Source: Diphasiastrum complanatum (Eukaryota; Streptophyta; Lycopodiopsida; Lycopodiales; Lycopodiaceae). From it: a stretch of 64,000 nucleotides of DNA. Below, piece by piece: positions 43,113 to 53,810 of the stretch. The DNA is taken from positions 21,583,644-21,647,643 of the forward strand of contig CM055108.1 in NCBI GenBank assembly GCA_029204225.1, in the 5' to 3' direction. The translations under genes were made by a program, and so were the position numbers. Within the stretch, counting starts at the first letter, position 1. Each line of letters opens with the position of its first letter. The notes beneath the pieces are model-generated. The model made no database searches. It was not told the DNA's origin and was given only the letters and a program-made list of their open reading frames with translations.

Positions 43113-44350
43113 TTCAATAAAGTTAGAATTTGAGATCTATTTGTACATGTTGTATTGTGCTTTGTGTATGAGTGTAGTTCAGGGAGAGCCTGACAACTAT
43201 TGACAGAAGAATGTATGCTACCAAAATCAACAAGAGCCATAAACTTAATGGGGAAACAGAGGTCGACTGAAGCATATTTGGAAAGGTGAAGTGCAACAAG
43301 CTAAATCTATTGATAAGTAGAATGTGGTGACAATTGCAAACAAGTCTCCAATCAGAAAAAATATTGCACTTTGTTGCCCCCACATATATCGATAAAGATA
43401 CCTCATCCTCAATTCACATATATTATGGCTAGGATGAATATCAAGAGCAACCAAGAGAAAGGTACAGGTAGCGGGGTAGCCAATGCAAAAAGGCAAAGGG
43501 AAACGGATGTCATCATGGCACACCTTTGGCCATATTATCCTAGATAGTTTGCAACATAGAAGCATGAAGGGTAACAACGACTCGAACATCAGATAATTGG
43601 GCGGAACGTGGATGTCATCGGTGGAGGAAGAAGCTCATGTGGACGGCATGATGGTGTCACAAGGAGCGAAAAGAAATAACGGGAGTCCTCTTGATGAATC
43701 TTTGCTCCAGCATATCCATCCCTGCACCAATTGGTAGATCATTGTCCTAGCAAGAATCTTGTTGTCTTGACATATTCCTTAGTTTCCGTTGCTGCCTAGA
43801 AAAGCTATTTTTGCTATTTCACAGACCTATTTGCGAAAACAGTGATTTAGCTATAAGAGCGATGTGGAGTAGCAATAGAGGGACTGGAAGCAACAAGGGC
43901 AGCAATGGAGCTAATGGGGTACATAAAAGCAACAATGAACTTGTTAGAAAAAGGGTAGGCTAAGAATGGAGAAAAGGTAAGTAGGACGGAACAGCAAATT
44001 GTGAAAGAGCAGCTAGTGGGTTAGCAATGGAAGAGCTTAAGAAGAAAAAGGGCAACAATGAGGCAACTAAAAGTAGATAGGGGCAACAATGGATCAGAGG
44101 GAGGAGGATAGGGCAATGAATAGCAAGGAGAGAAGAAGATGAAGATGGGAGCAAAAAAAAATTTAGTAGCAATGAAGTATAAAGATAACAGATAGCATCC
44201 ACAAAGCATTCTCCAACTAAAAACTCAATGAACAACAATGGCTGCTGATAGCTCAAGCACATCTTCAACAAAAATCTCAAAAAATATACAACTCCCGTAC
44301 AAGAAGCTCCAAGCACAAAATCCAATTATCTAAGAAATGATAGTCTCTAA
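43113..44350 (-). mobile_element. Decayed LTR retroelement fragment with LTR
   Basis: Reverse-strand words KFMALVDFGSIHSSVN (43180-43250) resemble a retropepsin active site (D-x-G-S-x-H-S). At 44160-44335 is a copy of the LTR seen at 3985-4120 in opposite orientation. CT-rich sequence lies between (43870-44160). Frames are thoroughly broken; assignment to gypsy is tentative. Confidence 0.45.
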
Positions 44351-44352
44351 TT

Positions 44353-44950
44353 GCTACTTATGCCATTGTAGCAATCAACTAGAAGGTTCCAACTGTGACC
44401 CTCCAGCAAGGGGCACAATTTAGGGCATTTGCAATGCAACATAGTCTTATCTATAACAATGGGGTCCTATACATTTATAATTACAATAGTTTGGTCATCA
44501 GGCATAAATGTGATTTCCAAAATAAAATTTTGGTTTTTTATCACTCCCTTGTAATGCCTGACATTGAAGTATTCTAGACGTGTCAATGTAATTAAGAAAC
44601 AAGTATGTTGCTTTATTTCAATTTCATCCTCGTCCTTCTAACTGGAGAACTTCTCTCAAATCAGGTCTTCATTGTTTATTAAACATCATCTTTAAGATAC
44701 CTTCTTGATAAGACATTCAAATGGCTTAGTCTCATTTATGGAAACAATTAAAACAAAGAACAATCATCCTTTCATGTCGAATAATAAATACTAGTAAACT
44801 CTGTGCATTTAGATTTCATTTTAAGAAGCTGTGTCCATGTTATCCTTTCAACTTGCAAACAAATGTCAATGTTATAAGAATACCCTCAAGAATATAATCT
44901 CAACCATAAGCAAGATACAAATGAAAATAACATTGTACAAAAATGTATCG
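44353..44950. other. Probable intron sequence of the host gene
   Basis: AT-rich, no element recognised. It leads directly into the donor of the exon at 44953-45123. Confidence 0.45.
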
Positions 44951-44952
44951 AC

Positions 44953-45123
44953 CTGATATCCAAGTGTTGTAGTAAGGGTAGTTCGTTAAGAATGTGTCCA
45001 ACACTCAAACATGGAATTGTTCCATCTTCAACAGCTTTCCATAAGGGCAATTTGATAAGATCTGGCATCTCACTCATAGAGCATGTATCAATTAGTTCCA
45101 ATGGCCTCATGGGAGGAGGATGT
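44953..45123 (-). CDS. Internal exon of minus-strand LRR gene
   Basis: 171 bp between acceptor CACAACAAAAG and donor ATCAG|GTCGAT. It encodes HPPPMRPLELIDTCSMSEMP, then LPLWKAVEDGTIPCL and ILNELPLLQHLDI, the last resembling the start of an LRR. It starts in phase 2 and ends in phase 2, so it can splice to the exon at 3551. The donor's +3 C is uncommon. The LRR spacing across the direct join (LLQHLDI to LQVLHM) is short, so one in-phase exon may be missing. Confidence 0.55.
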
Positions 45124-45124
45124 C

Positions 45125-45770
45125 TTTTGTTGTGAGAAAAATTACATCATTTTCACAATTGTCTTCTTGAAATCTAATAAAACATGAACTTGGGCTTATT
45201 GTAAGAGAACAGTTGTGAAGACTTGGTACAAAAGTATACATTGTTTTCCTTATTTGTACCAAGTGACCCCTATCGAATGGGAAGAGTAATCAAACCCTAG
45301 CATCAATGAACTAGAACAACACCACTTCTAGCAAGCATGATACACACATTAAAAAAAAGTGGATGACTATAAGATATAGACATAGAGTTATCTTGAATAA
45401 GATCGCTTATCATGTTAAACTTAGTCAACATCCTAACTACACATACACATCCGGCTCATATTGCTTAGAGAAAAGGTCCCATTGAAAGCCTATTGAATTG
45501 TGGTTCAACAACATATCTACATATATAATATAATACAAAGGAGATACTAAATTCGTTTGTGATGTGTATTTGATGAAATTCACTATTCACTTACTACTAA
45601 TTAGAGGTCAAACCACAAAAAAAAATAGCTTGTAGAGGTCTAATGTAGCTCTCTTGTTAACACATTGTAATATTGTTATAGTTTCTATTCCCTATCCCGG
45701 TAACTTACAATTTTCATAGACAAATGTACATTTTGTAATTATTGTAAGCTAATAAACAAACCGTGAAGCC
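45125..45770. other. Noncoding, probable intron
   Basis: AT-rich, no frame or repeat recognised. Confidence 0.4.
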
Positions 45771-45774
45771 CAAA

Positions 45775-46105
45775 TCTGTCATGTCGATTTGTAAGGACAA
45801 CATTTGTTTCGCATCTTTTATTAGTTCGACACTGTCGCTAAATAGTAGTGTGTCGTCCATGTACAATGTAATGATAATATAAGAATGTTGTACAGACTTG
45901 AAGTAGACATTAGAACCTGAAGTGCTTGGGTTATAACCATGATCTATAAGGAAAGTGTTGATCCTCTAAAACCAAGCTCTAGCAAATTGCTTCAACTGTA
46001 AAGTGCTCTTTGGAGTCTACATACATGATTCTCCTTGTCGTCGATTAGATAACCTTCGAGATGTATCATGTAGATATCTTCTTCGATAACTCCATTCTAT
46101 ACTAT
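45775..46105 (-). pseudogene. Copia RT scrap (J-like)
   Basis: Reverse strand reads NGVIEEDIYMIHLEGYL, then in other frames ALYMDDTLLFSDS-type sequence and SLQIDMTDLG, closely parallel to 24420-24760. It covers about 110 codons of the RT palm only. Confidence 0.78.
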
Positions 46106-46494
46106 TATGTACTTATATTCCTGCCTCAGTGTGAACATGTCCAACCTGTAAATTGTAATTATCAAGGGTGTTTGGTAAAATTGTAAATAACAGGTTTTTG
46201 GTAACTTGTTGTCCTGCTTATATTTGGTACAGGTACTAGGTCTTAATTTAGAGGCTGCTAGACTGACCCCCTAAAAAGTAGGAGAGTTGATCGGTCAACG
46301 GGACACGTGTCATATGCTCATTGGGACACTTGGTCTAGTGCATGAGTGACACGGGTCGAACAGTCCTCCTAGTAGCAGTGCTCTTATGTGTGTATGTGGA
46401 TAGCTTGCTAGGCACGTTGAACAGAAATCAATAAAGTGGATATTTGGTGCCTACTTTGGTGTGCTTTGAGTTGAATTCAGATAGTTGTGAGATT

Positions 46495-46506
46495 TGGTAT
46501 CAGAGC
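46495..46506 (+). promoter_or_regulatory. Element N primer-binding site
   Basis: TGGTATCAGAGC, exact plant tRNA-Met complement, right after the LTR. Confidence 0.93.
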
Positions 46507-47107
46507 AGTTCCTTTCCAGGATTGTGTGGGGTTTGGCATCACTTTCGTATTCAGTTAGGGTTTATTGGATGCTAGGTGGGTCAGCGCCCTTCTACAGGAG
46601 TGTTTCTGAGCATTTTGAGAGCCCTGAAGCTTACAGATTGCAGCCCTATTGTGGATTGCTCAGTGCTGGTCCTTGGGCAGCAGCATCTACTATTGTCTAG
46701 CCTATTTTTTTCTCTTTGCTTTTAGCCTTCCTTAGATTTGTAAAAGTGTTTGTAACTTTTTCAATTCTCAGTATTTTTCGAATCTGACAGTTGCTAAAGT
46801 CTTCTAGTGGTAGGTCGTTGATGGGGTAGAGCCTATCAGATCCCTATTCCGAGTTTTCCTCTTGTTTTTGAAGATTGTCAGTTTCAAACCCTTGTTTGCT
46901 GGTTTTTCAAGGAAAAGAGTTTGTGGGTTGCCAGATTTCGGCTGTAAAGGATCTATTTTATCCAGTTCTTTTAGGAATTCAGGGTAGTTCCCATGTGTGC
47001 TTGTTTGGGGTGAAAAAGGCTTGTTTCTGCTTTGTTTTAAGTGCTTTAATTGCTGGGTTTTTGCATAATTTTGCAAGTTGCTTTGTGTTTCCTGGCTAGT
47101 TTTTGCT

Positions 47108-48060
47108 ATGGAATCTTCTAGTGATACTACACATGATTCTCAGAGGATCGATGCACTTTCCACCAAAGTTGATGGCATGGAGTTGATGTTAAAGTAGATC
47201 TTAGAACAATTGAAGCCTGGCCATAACCCTGAAAGAGTAAGTTCTACAGGGAATTTGGGTGGTGACCTGGTTCAACTGAAAGAGATGCAGATCTTGGCAG
47301 GAAGAGCAAGTTGACGTCCATTAAGGACTTGAAACCTCCAAAGTTTACAGGTGCAGCAGTGGTCAGAACCACAGATGCAATGGAAAAAGGCTTTGGAATG
47401 TGTGGAATTACCGATGAGTCATAGATGATTGCTGAAGCTACCTATCGGTTACAGGAATCGGCACAACGATGGTGGAGAAAAGTTGACAAAGACGACCTTG
47501 TACCGGATTCCTGGGGGGCATTTCGACAGATGTTTGTACAAAATTGTGTGCCTCTTGATGAAAATAATCGAGCCATGCTGATGCAACAGTGGACAGGCCT
47601 CAAGCAAGGCAATTGGTCGGTTCAAGAATATGTTGATGATATAGAGAGGCGTTGCTGAGAATCCCTGAGGAAGCGAAAGGAGCAAACACACATTGTTCAA
47701 AATGCCATTCAAATGGCTATTTATTATGAAGATGGGAAGAAGTCTCATGAACCTAATGCAGGAACCTCAAGTGGTCAAGCCCAAGGGGGCCAAATGCCTT
47801 GGGATAAGCCCAAATTCAAGAAGTTCAAAGGCCAATGGCAAGGGCAAGGGCAAGGGCAAGCTCCAGGTGGCCAAAAGGGTAAAGGGGTTGGTGCTCCGAA
47901 AGGCAAAGGGTTGTATGGCGGCCTAATGCCCAAGGGGGTCAACACTCTATGTTGTCGCCACAGGACCAAGAGAGGGCAAAAACAGGGCAAAAAGAGAGAA
48001 TTTATGCTTTAAATGCTTGGGACAACATCGATGGAAGGAATGTCCACGAAACCAAATGAG
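47108..48060 (+). pseudogene. Element N gag
   Basis: ATG at 47108 (MESSSDTTHDSQRIDALSTK), a coiled-coil-like N-terminus, a TAG near 47194, then the capsid motif ATYRLQESAQRWWRKV and QWTGLKQGNWSVQEYVD (47440-47640), a basic Gly/Lys/Gln-rich linker (GQWQGQGQGQAPGGQKGK) and the knuckle CFKCLGQHRWKECP at about 48005-48046. Stops at 47656 and frameshifts break it. The leader 46507-47107 holds no gene. Confidence 0.82.
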
Positions 48061-49282
48061 AACCACCTGTAATCTTCAAGTAGAACAGCAACAACAACCA
48101 ATGGAAGTGGAAGAGATCTTGCCAAAAGCTAATCCTGATGTTCCTCGTTTGATGAATGTTTTTGTGGTGCGGAAGGTGTACACGGCTCCTCCACTGATGC
48201 TATCAAAAGCGGCGCAACATGGGTATCAATTTCCTAATACGTCTTTGATAGTTACGCATGGACAGCTTTGTGGTATAAGTATTTTAGTTCTATTTGACAT
48301 TGGGTCCTCGCATAATGTCATAAATCAACCCTTGTTAAGAATTAAAAGTGGGCACACAACCGTCCAAGTACCAATACACAGTCGAGATGGCTGATGGACT
48401 TTAACTATTCAAAGTTTTTCTGAGGAGTTGGATTTTGAGATAACTTGTTTGGTGCATGTCATTTTGGGGATGTGTTGGCACGCGATGCGGAAGCCTTACA
48501 TAGCTTGGGATACTCATGTGTATGAGTTTCAGCATGGTGGTAAGCTTCATTCCATCTGTGGTGAGTGGGATGTGCCTCCAGGACCACTGGTCTCAGCTAC
48601 GCAGTTGCATAAGGTAAGTTGTGAAGGTATGTATGTTTGTTTTTTGCTGGATATGACTACTACTACTAATGAGAGTAGCATGTGGCAAGTACAAGACAAT
48701 ACTTCAACTAACCTAGACCGTGAAATTAGGAGTGAGTCTGCATATGTGTTTACTGATGATTTGCCATCTGCATTACCGCCTAATAGGAAAAAATGTTGAA
48801 CATAAGATTGAGCTTATTCTTGGATCCTATCCTGTAAATAGGCCATCTTGTAGAATGAGTTTGATAGAGGAAGAAGAGGTGACGAAGATGCTAGGGGACT
48901 ATCTTGCACATGGGCAGATTAGGCCTAGCTTCTCACCTTTTGCCTCGCGGATCATTCTAGTAAAAAAGGACGGATCTGGCATATGTGTGTGGATTATCGA
49001 GGCCTTACTAAGATTACTATCAAGCATCAATATCTTATGCCACGTATTGATGATTTGCTTGATGCTCTTCATGGTGCTACTGTATTTAGTAAGATAGACT
49101 TGAAGAGTCGGTATCATCAAGTTAGAGTGAAGAGGATGTTCATAAAACTGCGTTCCGAACTCAGTTTGGTCATTATGAGTATCTTGTGTGATCCGACGTA
49201 GTTTTTGGTGGCCCAAGCTTAATCAAGATGTCCATAGTTTTGTGACATATGTTTTAAGTGTCAAGTTAACAAAGTCGAAGGG
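48061..49282 (+). pseudogene. Element N protease, RT start and integrase scrap
   Basis: Protease: LVLFDIGSSHNVINQPLL (D-I-G-S, normally D-T/S-G). Then the linker DLPSALPPNRKK, the RT start MCVDYRGLTKITIKHQYL and FSKIDLKSRYHQVRV. RT is cut at about 49175 and followed by FWWPKLNQDVHSFVTY of the integrase zinc region. A polypurine-like GAAGGG precedes the LTR. Confidence 0.8.
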
Positions 49283-49739
49283 TCTTAATTTAGAGGCTGC
49301 TAGATTGACCTCCTAAAAAGAAGAAAAATTGACTAGGCAACTGGGCACGTGTCATGTACACTGGGACACTTGGTGTATGAGCGAAACATGTCAGACGGTC
49401 CTACTTACTTGCCTATGTGTCAGGGTACTGCCAAGTGGGGAGTGTTGTATGTGCACGTTGTATGCCATGTGTCAACAATATGACAAGTCTAAGGTCAAGT
49501 GGGTGCTTGAGGTAAGAGATCATGGGAGCTCAAGACGGGGAGCCTCTTGAGTATGCCTCATCTTTCTACTATGCAGCAGGTGGCTGGGAAGAGACTTAGC
49601 AACAATGCTCTTGTGTGTTTATGCTAGTATCTTGACATGTACTTGGAGGAGAAATCAATGAAGTGGATATTTGGTGCCTACTTTGGTTTGCTTTGGGTTT
49701 GATTCAGATAGCTTTGTGAGAAACATGCACAGCCACAAA

Positions 49740-50520
49740 CACAATAATATTAGTAGTAGTAGTAGTAGTAGTAGTCATCTATATATAGAGCTATAAATAG
49801 TAGTTCAAAATTTGTTTGTGCAAGAGCAAAAGGCCTTGCAAAAAATTTAACAAAAGAAATGTTCAAACCGGCCAAAACCAAATGGAATCAGTTCAAACCG
49901 GATGAATCGGCCAGGGAACATTACAATCAACTCTTGAAGTTCCTATCAACGACTCTAATATAGTGTTTTTAATAATGTGAGCTTGAACTATGAAGCTTTT
50001 GAGTTCTTGTATCTTTTTGTCGCAAGAAGACATGGAAGGGCTTCCAAACTTGACATAATTCCTTAAATCCTCCTGTAGCATGTGTAAGCTCTTCCAAGTG
50101 AAAATATGTGGAGCTTCCATAACACTCCAATATTTCATATTTTCTCACTCGACATAGTCACATAATTGTAATTTTAGTACTCCCATAAGTGAAACTTTAG
50201 AACTTGTGTTATTATTACCTACCATTTTATTTGAAAATAACCACAAGCAGAATATGTATTGGAAATTGTTGCAACAGATCATGATCCGCTGCAACAGCAA
50301 TCCAGAATGAGCATTCCAGAGCACTACCAATCTAGACAATGGATTGTTATCCAAAATGCATTTTTTTTAAATCAAAAAATGAATAAAAAAACCAGTAAAA
50401 ATTCAATTTTAAGAATTGAAACCAAATTTTTGAGTCACTAGAATTAAACACTAACACTTTAAGGCCTAAACCCTTTATAGAACCAAATCAAATGAAAAAA
50501 GACCAAAAAAATTATAATAA
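49740..50520 (-). other. Unassigned stretch with an 81-codon ORF
   Basis: A (TAG)n run lies at 49748-49776. The minus frame 49893-50138 reads FTWKSLHMLQEDLRNYV, SSCDKKIQELKSFIVQAH and ESLIGTSRVDCNVPWPIHP. The alternative frame reads YFHLEELTHATGGFKEL, superficially like a receptor-kinase juxtamembrane motif, but no kinase follows. No splice donor of quality is seen. I do not recognise it; a transposon scrap or a chance frame are both possible. Confidence 0.3.
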
Positions 50521-50535
50521 TATTAGTTTGGGGCT

Positions 50536-50860
50536 TAGTTGCATTGCGTTTCTAGAACCCCGTCCAGAAACGTGTTCAAAAACAAGTTTCTGAATCACGT
50601 TTCTGGTTTTTTTTTTTTTTTTGTGGACAATATGGGTATCAAATTAAAGCATTGATTAAGGGCAATAAATTTATGTAGGTTGCTAAATGTTTCAGGTATA
50701 GTGTGGTCCAGTTTAGGTGCATCAATCGAAAATTCCTACTGGATTCTGTCAATTTTAATTGAATGTTTAATATCTGTTTTTTCTTTTTGTTCAGAGATTC
50801 TGAATCCAGAAACGCGTTTCTAGAAACGTTTTCCTCCAGAAACGCGTTTCTGTGCAACTA
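50536..50860. mobile_element. Candidate MITE with imperfect terminal inverted repeats
   Basis: The left end TTAGTTGCATTGCGTTTCT and the reverse complement of the right end, TAGTTGCACAGAAACGCGTTTCT, match in their outer bases. The interior holds many CAGAAACG / CGTTTCTG palindromic words and no coding. TTTGG flanks both sides at short distance, a possible imperfect target duplication. Confidence 0.5.
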
Positions 50861-50899
50861 TTTGGATTTCCCATAACAGGATCTGGAACGAGATCCAGA

Positions 50900-51428
50900 T
50901 CATGGGCCGCAACTATGGTATGAATTCAAGAAGTAGTTTTTTAGTGTATGATGTTGAAATAATTTATTTAAGGCAACCCAATGTCATTCCCTATTTTCCA
51001 CCAGTTTAAAAACATATTAGAAAAGTAAAAATTCAGAAAAAGACCACTTTAAACAAAAAGATCAGGTCACATTTTGAATGGAAACACATTTGGGACACTT
51101 CCAAAATGTGTTCCATTTCAAAACATGCTTCTATGGTAAGTATTATACTTTCCATGGAAAACAAACACATGTCAAGACGCATCAAAACACTTGATCAGTA
51201 TTAAAGAGTTTAAGTTTAATTACTCGATATTGTAATAGCTCAAACATATTCTTTGATAAAAAGATTTGCAAAAAGACACTGAATTCTTCATAAGAAGCTT
51301 CCAACTAGCTAGCAAAACTTTGTCAGCTCTTAACTCTTACTAACTGTCCAAAGACTCCCACATTTAGATAAGTGGGAATTTACTTGAAAATTGAGAAAAT
51401 TACAAAAGTATTCAGCAATAGAACTTAC
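50900..51428. other. Noncoding, probable intron
   Basis: AT-rich; no element or exon recognised. Confidence 0.4.
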
Positions 51429-51522
51429 TCAATGAGAGCAAATTGGGATATTGAGCTGCATATGAAGGTAATGATAAGCTATTCCTCCCCTTCATAACCC
51501 ATTCCCAAAACATTGGCCTTAT
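51429..51522 (-). CDS. Internal exon of minus-strand LRR gene
   Basis: 94 bp between acceptor ATTTTTGCAG and donor TTGA|GTAAGTTC, both close to consensus. The only open frame reads IRPMFWEWVMKGRNSL then PSYAAQYPNLLSL. Start phase 0 and end phase 1 do not fit the neighbours at 55756 (phase 1) and 45123 (phase 2), so an exon on each side is missing from my model, or this is from another transcript. The aromatic-rich composition and strong splice sites favour a true exon. Confidence 0.5.
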
Positions 51523-51529
51523 CTGCAAA

Positions 51530-53035
51530 AATTGTATAGATGGCATGCACTTTCAGCATTATATTTACAACACAAACATCTATAGGAATGTATTGAAGAA
51601 AAGAAGACAGTCCTCTATAAAATCGAATCTAAAAGTTAAAATCACAAAAAAGAAAACAGCCTATCAATCAACCTTACAATTACAGACAACAATACATTAT
51701 AGTGACTAAATTAGCATCTTTTGTTAAATTGGAACAAATCCAAATGCAGGATGCAATCAGGAAATATTAGATGATCCTCAGAACAATAATATATTGGCCA
51801 CATTATTACTTGCACTAAGCTTTACGGCTTGCGTACTTGGAATATTCATTATTTAGCATCCATTATTGATATGACCAGTCAAATGGTCACTATTGGGAGC
51901 TGCTAGGTGGGTGCAGCCCCAAACCTAGATCATGGGCCCTGAACAGGATAAACAGGCCATAAGGCCACATAAGCAGTGGCTACTTATCTGGAAACTATTT
52001 CTTAGATCAAAGAATAGAGGTCAATTGAGTATGGCTTGAGCATAAATTATGATTTCAATCAACTTAAATAAATCAATATCGTCATTGAGTTACTATTCTA
52101 AATCATGAAACTCATTACGTTTGTTGTGTTCTCTTTGTCATATTTTGCTCAGTATTTGAGCAACTTTTTGGGGCAACACGATACTGGCTCCTACTACTTT
52201 GATGCATCAAAATTCAAATTTTATTTAAGTGCTAAATAGCTTGCACATGGATTGCTGGATTCTGAAGAAAGCCCTAATCTTCTTCTCTTGGCTCCAATCT
52301 TTTCTAGTGTCAAAGTTTTGACCTGATTGGATCATTGGCTTCTTCATCTTGATTCACTACAGCTGATACAGTTTTTTGCTTAAATCCAATTTCAAAAGGT
52401 AGGAGGGGATGCCAAAGATTTCACCTATTTCAGTTATTGAATATTTCATCCTTCTGTGCTTTTTGTGTACTTTTAGTTTATCTTTATATCATTATGTTTC
52501 TTGAAATAGGGTGCCTCTATCATTTGGATAACTAGAAAATGAGTTACTAAGTCTTCAAATTTTTCTGGTTTTGATCATTTAATTCTTTTCATGATATTTG
52601 TGAACATTTAAGGCAATCTTTCTATCATTGTTCTTCCCTACTACAGGGAGCTTCTAATGCACTACACAATCATTATTTGGGGTCAAAAGTTCAGTTAGTG
52701 TGTTTCCAAGTTTTTCAAGTTCCTAGGAACCATGACTTCATCTCCTTGTACATTTTTGGTTTTACATTTTTGCTAAGCTTTTACATCATATTATTCCTAC
52801 AAAAAGACCGATTCGTGTAAACAAGCACTAGATCAAGTATGAACAAAAGCATAAGCCACCATTGACACCAAAGAAGGAGAAAACCATAATATGAAAAGCA
52901 GAGAGATAGTACAACAAAACACCTAAATCCTAATGAGCTCAATAATAGCTCAGTTCACACAATACAATGACAATTGGTCACCTGGTCATAATAGTCAAAG
53001 TTCCTTAAAACAATGTAAAATGAACATTGTAATTC
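51530..53035. other. Noncoding, includes probable copia LTR after the RNase H end
   Basis: The right part (about 52600-53048) is the putative 3' LTR of the minus-strand copia at 53049. It would start TGTTAGAATTAC after the purine tract CATGGAGGAG on the minus strand. The far LTR edge is not fixed. The rest is AT-rich with no gene. Confidence 0.45.
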
Positions 53036-53048
53036 TAACACTCCTCCA

Positions 53049-53810
53049 TGAGCAATTTACATTCTACTAAACCTAATAATGAACAAAATTTCTCAAATTT
53101 AACTCTACCTAAAGATTTTGTAAAAATATCTGCTACTTGGTCATCAAATTTACATGATACCAGGTCTACGGCTTTATCTTGTAATTTCTCTCTGACAAAG
53201 TGATAATGTATGTATCTCTATATGTTTTGCTCTAGCATGAAGTATAGGAAATATAGCCAAATGAAGGCAACTCTAATTATCACAAGATATGAATGTAGGA
53301 TGCTCCTGAGTTTGCTCAAGATCAGCAAATAATCTCCTCAGCCAAATAGCTTTAAAACTCAATGCCCGATAGTCAGCTTCAGTTGATGATATAGCAACAA
53401 TGGGTTGCTTCTTGCTGCTCCAAGATACAGATGCAGTACCTACACTAAACACAAATCTTGTCGTGGACCTTCTGTCATCAACATGTCCTGCCCAATCAGC
53501 ATCAGAAAATCCAACCAAAACAGGTGATTCATTCTCACAAAACTGTAAGCCATACTGTAGAGTTCCTTTGATGTCGCGCAGAACTCCTCTTGCAGCATGC
53601 TAGTGTGTCTCTCTCGGTTTAGACATGAATTGAGTCAATAAACCAACAAAAAAGGAAATATAAGGACGCGTATGAGTAAAACAAATAAGGCTGCCAATTA
53701 CAATGGTCAAATGTCCATCCATTAAGGCACTCTATTTTATAGCCAATTCTTCAATTTGCAGCATGTGGTCTTGATATAACTACAAGAGTTATATATCGTA
53801 CTTGAACTTT
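53049..53810 (-). pseudogene. Copia RT end and RNase H
   Basis: From 53810 down: SLICFTHTRPYISFFVGLLT, LRDIKGTLQYGLQFCENESP, then VGFSDADWAGHVDDRRSTTR, ASVSWSSKKQPIVAISSTEA, RAKHIEIHYHFVREKLQDKA and DDQVADIFTKSLG, then a purine tract and TGTTAGAATT, the probable LTR start. One frame is open for 81 codons. A stop lies in each half. Different family from A, H and J. Confidence 0.83.

Larger units (their letters stand above)
46239..49718 (+). mobile_element. Ty3/gypsy element N with both LTRs, internally deleted
   Basis: LTRs at 46239-46494 and about 49283-49718 share TCTTAATTTAGAGGCTGCTAG at the start and GTGGATATTTGGTGCCTACT near the end. The 5' copy lacks about 170 bp present in the 3' copy. 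A perfect primer site follows the first. The interior keeps gag, knuckle, protease and the start of RT, then jumps to a scrap of integrase zinc region and the LTR. No clear target duplication. Confidence 0.85.

Noticed and set aside
44000-44160. Hydrophobic Leu/Ser-rich minus frames as a membrane protein
   Set aside because: They lie in CT-rich, repeat-like sequence next to an LTR and are not supported by any other copy.
50030-50110. Receptor-kinase motif (FHLEELTHATGGFKEL)
   Set aside because: No kinase subdomains, signal peptide or lectin/LRR exons are nearby, and a competing frame is longer.
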